Positions 7,390 to 10,755 of a stretch of 10,755 nucleotides of DNA are shown in pieces. A program made the translations under genes and the position numbers. Numbering within the stretch: the stretch's first letter is position 1; every line of letters begins with the position of its first letter. The stretch spans positions 1 to 10,755 of the forward strand of contig DASWRT010000366.1 in the NCBI GenBank assembly GCA_036403035.1, read 5' to 3'. This stretch comes from DASWRT01 sp036403035 (GTDB lineage Bacteria; Pseudomonadota; Alphaproteobacteria; ATCC43930; CGMCC-115725). Under the pieces are notes generated by a model, which was not told the origin of the DNA, made no database searches, and was given only the letters and a program-made list of their open reading frames with translations.

Positions 7390-7734
7390 TTACACGGCGG
7401 AGTTCCGCCGATCGGGCGGGTTCCGCCGCACGCCCAGATCCGTCCCGGCGCCGCCGCCGGCGCGCCCGCGCCGTTCGCGGTGCGGCAACTCAAGATTGGA
7501 TGCCGATCCGTCGACGCAGAGCCTGATCCCGCGCACCGCCGCTTCGGTCCTGTTCGTCACGCCGAGCTTCCGGAACAAGACACCGATATGCATCTTCACA
7601 GTAACAACTTCAATATGAAGATAATTTGCAATTGTTTTGTTGTGAAATCCCATAATAAGGCACTGTAATATCTGCCGCTGACGACAGGAAAGTTCAGGAA
7701 TTACCTCGATGTTGTTCACCGCGTGCTTTGCCAT
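7390..7734 (-). CDS. Stand-alone LuxR/GerE-type HTH regulator
   Basis: The 114-residue protein starts almost directly with a LuxR-type helix-turn-helix at residues ~14-68. LSCRQRQIL matches the usual LTxRExEVL opening. The recognition segment contains NKTIANYL and TVKMHI, and KLGVTNRTEAA closes the domain. There is no receiver, autoinducer-binding or other sensory domain before it, which recalls GerE-type regulators, so activity may be set by its own level or by a partner. Residues ~69-114 are Arg/Gly-rich low complexity, look like read-through of non-coding DNA and may be dispensable. ATG 7734 has AAGGCGG upstream. The 5' half and its upstream region are visibly more AT-rich than the neighbours. 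Its place beside the divergent control region suggests it regulates both arms of the cluster. Confidence 0.82.
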   Translation of the reverse strand: MAKHAVNNIEVIPELSCRQRQILQCLIMGFHNKTIANYLHIEVVTVKMHIGVLFRKLGVTNRTEAAVRGIRLCVDGSASNLELPHRERRGRAGGGAGTDLGVRRNPPDRRNSAV

Positions 7735-7760
7735 CCTGTCCGCCTTACTTTAGCTTGATG

Positions 7761-7845
7761 ACAAGTTTTGCCCTAGAGGGTTTCGAATTCTTTTTTTACA
7801 AGTTTAGAGGGTGAGTTGATTTTGTAAACCTATACTGTTGAGGGT
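7761..7845 (+). repeat. Repeated ACAAGTTT / GAGGGT elements, candidate operator
   Basis: ACAAGTTT occurs at 7761-7768 and 7798-7805. TAGAGGGT occurs at 7774-7781 and 7805-7812, and a related TGAGGGT at 7839-7845. The three GAGGGT cores are 31 and 33 bases apart, close to three DNA helical turns. The first lies in the near-palindrome CCCTAGAGGG (7771-7780). Same-face spacing in a divergent promoter next to a regulator gene suggests binding sites for the LuxR-type protein; this is inference. Confidence 0.5.
7831..7836 (+). promoter_or_regulatory. Candidate -10 element for the PhyH operon
   Basis: TATACT is a good -10 match in the AT-rich part of the divergent region. No good -35 lies 16-18 bases upstream; instead the second AGAGGGT repeat (7806-7812) occupies that place, as expected for an activator-dependent promoter. 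It would give a leader of about 365 bases before the PhyH start. Confidence 0.35.
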
Positions 7846-8196
7846 ATTTCAACCGACTCGGCATTGGATGCAGGATGACGGCTTTTGCCCTGACCGCGGC
7901 GGCGGTGCGCGCTATCGGCGCGATAGGGGAGCCGCCGCCGGGCGAAGCGCGCTTCTCCCCGCCGCCACCCGTATACCTCCGCCTATCTACCGGCCAGCGC
8001 AGGCGGCCTCGTAATATCGCCCCATGCTGCGGCCCTTACGGCGTGGCAGGCGAACGGCAAGCCGCGGTTCAGCGGCGCTCCCGGCCGGAGACGGCGACGG
8101 CGCCAGCGACGCTTCCTCTCCAGTCCTGCCGGCTGCCGCGCGAGCAGAACGTGCGAATGCTCTGTATGAGGGCTCCGAAGAGTCAGCGCGCCATCA

Positions 8197-8202
8197 GTGA
8201 GG
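8197..8202 (+). promoter_or_regulatory. Ribosome binding site that decides the PhyH start
   Basis: GTGAGG lies six bases before the ATG at 8209. A GTG at 8197 and an ATG at 8203 are in the same frame but overlap this site or have none of their own, so 8209 is the best start. Confidence 0.65.
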
Positions 8203-8208
8203 ATGATC

Positions 8209-9105
8209 ATGAATCACCACCTGTCGGACGAAGACATCCGGTTTTTCAGCGACAACGGCTTTCTCGTCGTCCACGACCTGCTCGACCGGGACGCGGTGGA
8301 ATCGATGAGGCGCGCCATCGACCACATCGTCGCAGGGGCCGCGGACCTGGGCGACATCGCGGAACTGGAGCCGGGAGACCGGTCGGTGATGCGCCGGATC
8401 TGGTCGCCCTCGAAGCGCCACGACGCCTTCCGGAACGCCCAGGAGGACCCGCGGATCCTCGACCGGCTGGAGGGGCTCATCGGCCCCGACATCATGTTCC
8501 ACCACAGCAAGCTGAACATGAAGGGGCCGCGGGTCGGGTCGCCGGTCGCATGGCACCAGGACATGTCCTACTACCCGCACACGAACTCGAAGCTCGTCGC
8601 CTGCGTCATCTATCTCGACGACGCGTCGGAGGAGAACGGCTGCGTGCGGGTCCTGAGCGGCTCGCACAAGGGGCCAGTCTACGACCATACCGACAACGGG
8701 CACTTCAGAGGCAAGGTAGACTCGTCGAAGCTGCCGCAGGGCTGCGCCGAAGTTGCGGTCGGCGGCGCGGCGGGTTGCGGCGTCTTCCTGCACTGCAAGG
8801 TGCTGCACGCGTCCGAGCCGAACCGGTCCGACCGCTACCGGCGCGTCTTCATCCCGGCCTACAGGGCCGCCGACTCGCTGCCGATCTATTTCGGTCCGCA
8901 CGCCGCGCACAACGAGCCGGGCGTCTATCTGCTGCGCGGCCGACAGCTCGGCTACGCCACCAGCGAGTCGTTCCAGTACCCGCTGCCGATCGCGGAGAAG
9001 CCCTTCAATTCCCTCTTCGCGCTTCAGCAGGGCGAGCACGTCGCGCCGGGCGACGTCCATAAGCGGCAGAGCGGCTACGCGACCTTCGCCGAGGAAGAGG
9101 CGTAA
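8209..9105 (+). CDS. Phytanoyl-CoA dioxygenase (PhyH) family Fe(II)/2-oxoglutarate oxygenase
   Basis: The 298-residue protein is typical of PhyH-family oxygenases, which use Fe(II), O2 and 2-oxoglutarate to hydroxylate or otherwise oxidise small molecules in the cytoplasm. The metal triad is visible: H116 and D118 in AWHQDMSYYP, and H200 in KVLHASEPNRSDRYRR. R211, eleven residues after H200, fits the 2-oxoglutarate-binding arginine (R209 is an alternative). The N-terminus shows the family opening FFSDNGFLVVHDLLD, and YLDDASEENGCVRVLSGSHK is the characteristic central strand-turn. It is the first gene of the plus-strand arm, 26 bases before the ATP-grasp gene, so both are probably one transcript. 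The likely role is a tailoring hydroxylation in the cluster's pathway. The sequence does not reveal the substrate; amino acid or peptide is a guess from the ligase next door. Confidence 0.9.
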   Translation: MNHHLSDEDIRFFSDNGFLVVHDLLDRDAVESMRRAIDHIVAGAADLGDIAELEPGDRSVMRRIWSPSKRHDAFRNAQEDPRILDRLEGLIGPDIMFHHSKLNMKGPRVGSPVAWHQDMSYYPHTNSKLVACVIYLDDASEENGCVRVLSGSHKGPVYDHTDNGHFRGKVDSSKLPQGCAEVAVGGAAGCGVFLHCKVLHASEPNRSDRYRRVFIPAYRAADSLPIYFGPHAAHNEPGVYLLRGRQLGYATSESFQYPLPIAEKPFNSLFALQQGEHVAPGDVHKRQSGYATFAEEEA

Positions 9106-9131
9106 CGGACGGTCAAGCGCGGAACCTGCAA

Positions 9132-10490
9132 ATGTCCGGCAGCATCCTCATCCTGAACCGGTGGCCGCAATACCCGGACAGCGAGCGCTGGGACAATAAG
9201 CTCGCCCGGTATGGCGACATCATCCCCCACGACCGGTATCGCGTCACCTACATCTGCGATCCGCCGGGACGGCAGGGCGTGCTCGCCGGCTCGGGCGGCG
9301 GCGGCCCGGCCATCCGCATCCATCTCGTCCCGGATTTCGCCGACATCGATCGCCTCGCCGGCGTCGTCAAACGGCTGATCGAGACGGACGGTCCGTTCGA
9401 TCACGTCATCGGCCTGTCGGAGTATCTGCTCGACGTGGCGGCGCAACTGCGGGAGCGCTGCGGCATCCCCGGCCCGCGACCCGCCTATGTCGACCGTTTC
9501 CGCGACAAGACGGTCATGAAGACGATCCTGCGGAAGGCCGGCGTGCCGACGCCGCGGTGGTTCCCGTGCGAAAGCCCGGAGCAGGTTCTCGCCGTCTCGG
9601 AAGCGCTGGGCTTCCCGCTCATCGTGAAGCCGGTCCGCGGAGCCTCCAGCAAGGACGTCAGCAAGGTAAACGATCCGGCGGAGCTGGAGGCCGTGCTGGA
9701 GAGGATCGGGCGCAACGACCGGACGATGCGCGGCTTCGAGATCGAGGAGTATATCGCGGGCGAGGTGCTGCATGCGGACGGCGTCGTCGACCGAAGCGGC
9801 GCCTGCCTGTTCATGAGCGTGTCCCGGTACATCTCGCCGTGCCTGGATTTCGAGGCCGGCGCGCCGCTCGGGTCGATCATCCAGACGGAGCCGGCCCTCT
9901 ACGACCGGTGCCGACATTTCGCCCTGCGCTGCCTCGCGGCGCTCGACCTCAGGGCGTCCGCCTTCCATCTCGAATTCTTCGACACCGGGCGGGACCTGGT
10001 CTTCCTGGAGATCGGGGCGCGCGTGCCGGGCGCCGACGTGTCCTACGTCATCCACGACGTCTACGGCGTGAACCTCTTCAAGCTGTGGGTGGACGTGGTG
10101 CTGGGGCACGAGGTCAAGCCCGTCGACTGCCGGAGCAGTGTCGGCGGCCAAAGCGGCGGCTGGGTCACGATTCCCCGGCCGCAGCCGTTGCCGCAGACAG
10201 TGCTGCGCGCGACACCGCTGCTCGGGAAGATCCCGTTTCTCTACCGCGAGCTGGTGCCCCGGCCGGGCCAGATGCTGGAGGATGCCGGCGGCGGCTACGC
10301 GAACCTGCAGGGCGGCCGCTTCCTGTTCGGCGGCGGGACCGAGAGCCAGATCGCCGAGGCGATCCACGCGGCGATCGATGCCTACGAGCTGACGACCGAA
10401 CCGGCGACCATAGCGGCGTCGCCGACGACGACCGCCGAAACCACAACCACAGCCACAGCCACAGCCGCCACCGCTGCCCTCGCGCAGTGA
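9132..10490 (+). CDS. ATP-grasp carboxylate-amine ligase-like protein
   Basis: The 452-residue protein carries an ATP-grasp fold: an N-terminal pre-ATP-grasp domain (~1-115), then FRDKTVMKTILRKAGVPTP (123-141), the ATP-binding strand with K166 in LIVKPVRGASSKDVSKV, the hinge EIEEYI around 204-208, and the metal/phosphate site with E281 in HLEFF and E293/R297 in LEIGARVPG. Such enzymes activate a carboxylate as acyl-phosphate and join it to an amine (BacD-like amino acid ligases, carnosine synthase) or sometimes another nucleophile. I infer amide formation within the pathway. The last ~30 residues are a Thr/Ala-rich low-complexity tail encoded partly by a hexanucleotide repeat and probably not catalytic. 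GGAA nine bases before ATG 9132 is a modest ribosome binding site. It lies between the PhyH gene (26-base gap) and the DUF1611 gene (41-base gap). Confidence 0.87.
   Translation: MSGSILILNRWPQYPDSERWDNKLARYGDIIPHDRYRVTYICDPPGRQGVLAGSGGGGPAIRIHLVPDFADIDRLAGVVKRLIETDGPFDHVIGLSEYLLDVAAQLRERCGIPGPRPAYVDRFRDKTVMKTILRKAGVPTPRWFPCESPEQVLAVSEALGFPLIVKPVRGASSKDVSKVNDPAELEAVLERIGRNDRTMRGFEIEEYIAGEVLHADGVVDRSGACLFMSVSRYISPCLDFEAGAPLGSIIQTEPALYDRCRHFALRCLAALDLRASAFHLEFFDTGRDLVFLEIGARVPGADVSYVIHDVYGVNLFKLWVDVVLGHEVKPVDCRSSVGGQSGGWVTIPRPQPLPQTVLRATPLLGKIPFLYRELVPRPGQMLEDAGGGYANLQGGRFLFGGGTESQIAEAIHAAIDAYELTTEPATIAASPTTTAETTTTATATAATAALAQ
10443..10466 (+). repeat. ACARCC hexanucleotide repeat in ATP-grasp tail
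   Basis: One ACAACC is followed by three exact ACAGCC units, encoding alternating Thr and Ala from residue 438. Because the unit is six bases, length changes stay in frame, so the C-terminal tail could vary between strains. Confidence 0.8.
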
Positions 10491-10521
10491 TGGCGCGGGC
10501 GGCGCGCACCGGAATTCCTTT

Positions 10522-10526
10522 GGAGG
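10522..10526 (+). promoter_or_regulatory. Strong ribosome binding site of the DUF1611-like gene
   Basis: GGAGG lies five bases before the ATG at 10532. It is the best Shine-Dalgarno on the plus-strand arm and supports this start at the truncated right edge. Confidence 0.75.
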
Positions 10527-10531
10527 CAACG

Positions 10532-10755
10532 ATGACAAGACTCAGCAACGCGGAGCTCCTGGCCAAGAAGTGCGTGGTTTTCGCCGAAGGCTGCTTCGGC
10601 CTGTTCACGAGCAAGATCGCAGCATCGTTTCTCCACTATCGCGCCGACCGCTGCGTCGCGGTGATCGACAGCACGCAGCACGGCAAGACCGTGGGCGACG
10701 TCATCGGATGGGGAGGCGCCATCCCGATCGTCAAGGACATCGACGAAGCGATGCG
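10532..10755 (+). CDS. DUF1611/DgcN-like protein, N-terminal part (cut by right edge)
   Basis: The 74 visible residues read as the Rossmann-like N-terminal domain of the DUF1611 family: CVVFAEGCFGLFTSKIA (14-30), then VAVIDSTQHGKTVGDVIG (42-59), and GGAIPIVKDIDEAM at the end. This matches, from memory, the family pattern of a strand ending in AEG-x-FG, a VAVIDS strand with a GKT turn, and a GIP-[IV]-V segment. Family members normally continue with a P-loop domain, which lies outside. DgcN, a member, acts as a D-glutamate N-acetyltransferase and is usually next to an enolase-superfamily epimerase-like gene; such a neighbour may follow downstream. It sits 41 bases after the ATP-grasp gene with a strong ribosome binding site, so it is probably co-transcribed. 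Its function here is unknown. The family call rests on the N-terminal domain only. Confidence 0.7.
   Translation, partial: MTRLSNAELLAKKCVVFAEGCFGLFTSKIAASFLHYRADRCVAVIDSTQHGKTVGDVIGWGGAIPIVKDIDEAM

Larger units (their letters stand above)
7735..8208. promoter_or_regulatory. Divergent control region between LuxR-type and PhyH genes
   Basis: No gene is supported in these 474 bases. Bases ~7735-7865 are strikingly AT-rich with an A/T tract at 7791-7797 and should hold promoters for both arms. Bases ~7866-8208 are GC-rich and form a leader before the PhyH gene. In this leader are a small hairpin CTATCG-gcg-CGATAG (7912-7926) and a 12-bp palindrome GAAGCGCGCTTC (7944-7955). A frame beginning at 7875 runs on through the PhyH gene in a different frame, has Arg/Pro-rich translation and shows no domain, so it is not called. 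Confidence 0.7.

Noticed and set aside
7875..9062. A 395-codon plus-strand frame starting in the leader
   Set aside because: It overlaps the PhyH gene in another frame, and its translation is Arg/Pro-rich without a domain. The PhyH metal triad is in the frame starting at 8209.
9075..10538. A 487-codon minus-strand frame opposite the ATP-grasp gene
   Set aside because: It is a shadow of the ATP-grasp gene; the plus-strand frame has the family motifs and a ribosome binding site.

Overview
The window is GC-rich, densely coded DNA and most resembles an alphaproteobacterium. The hints are the large PAS/GAF hybrid histidine kinase, the GC-rich REP-like palindromes and the very long open frames opposite real genes. 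Genus cannot be read from the sequence; a Methylobacterium- or Rhodospirillales-like host is only a guess.

Layout. (1) Bases 1-3322, minus strand: the N-terminal ~1107 residues of a very large hybrid sensor kinase with two successive kinase modules, cut by the left edge. (2) Bases 3323-3632: a non-coding gap with a nested GC-rich inverted repeat that probably ends transcription from the right. (3) Bases 3633-7734, minus strand, read right to left: a small stand-alone LuxR-type HTH regulator, an MFS exporter, a haem-oxygenase-like (HDO/TenA-fold) putative di-iron oxidase and an EPSP-synthase-like enolpyruvyl transferase. The last two overlap by one base. (4) Bases 7735-8208: an AT-rich divergent control region with repeated GAGGGT elements, then a GC-rich leader. 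(5) Bases 8209-10755, plus strand: a phytanoyl-CoA-dioxygenase-family (PhyH) Fe/2-oxoglutarate oxygenase, an ATP-grasp ligase, and the N-terminus of a DUF1611/DgcN-like protein cut by the right edge.

Regions 3-5 look like one divergently transcribed small-molecule biosynthesis cluster: a regulator, an exporter, two different iron oxygenases, a PEP-using transferase with a remodelled active site, an amide- or ester-forming ligase and a DUF1611 protein. I recognise no characterised pathway with this gene set. My inference is that it makes a small modified amino acid or dipeptide-like metabolite, exported by the MFS protein and controlled by the LuxR-type protein from the shared intergenic region. 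The EPSPS-like enzyme keeps the fold and most phosphate/PEP-contacting residues. It has lost the equivalents of E. coli E341 and K411 and changed the glyphosate-loop residues, so it is unlikely to be the housekeeping shikimate enzyme. This cluster is the most promising candidate for an undescribed system here; the kinase on the left is probably an independent neighbour.
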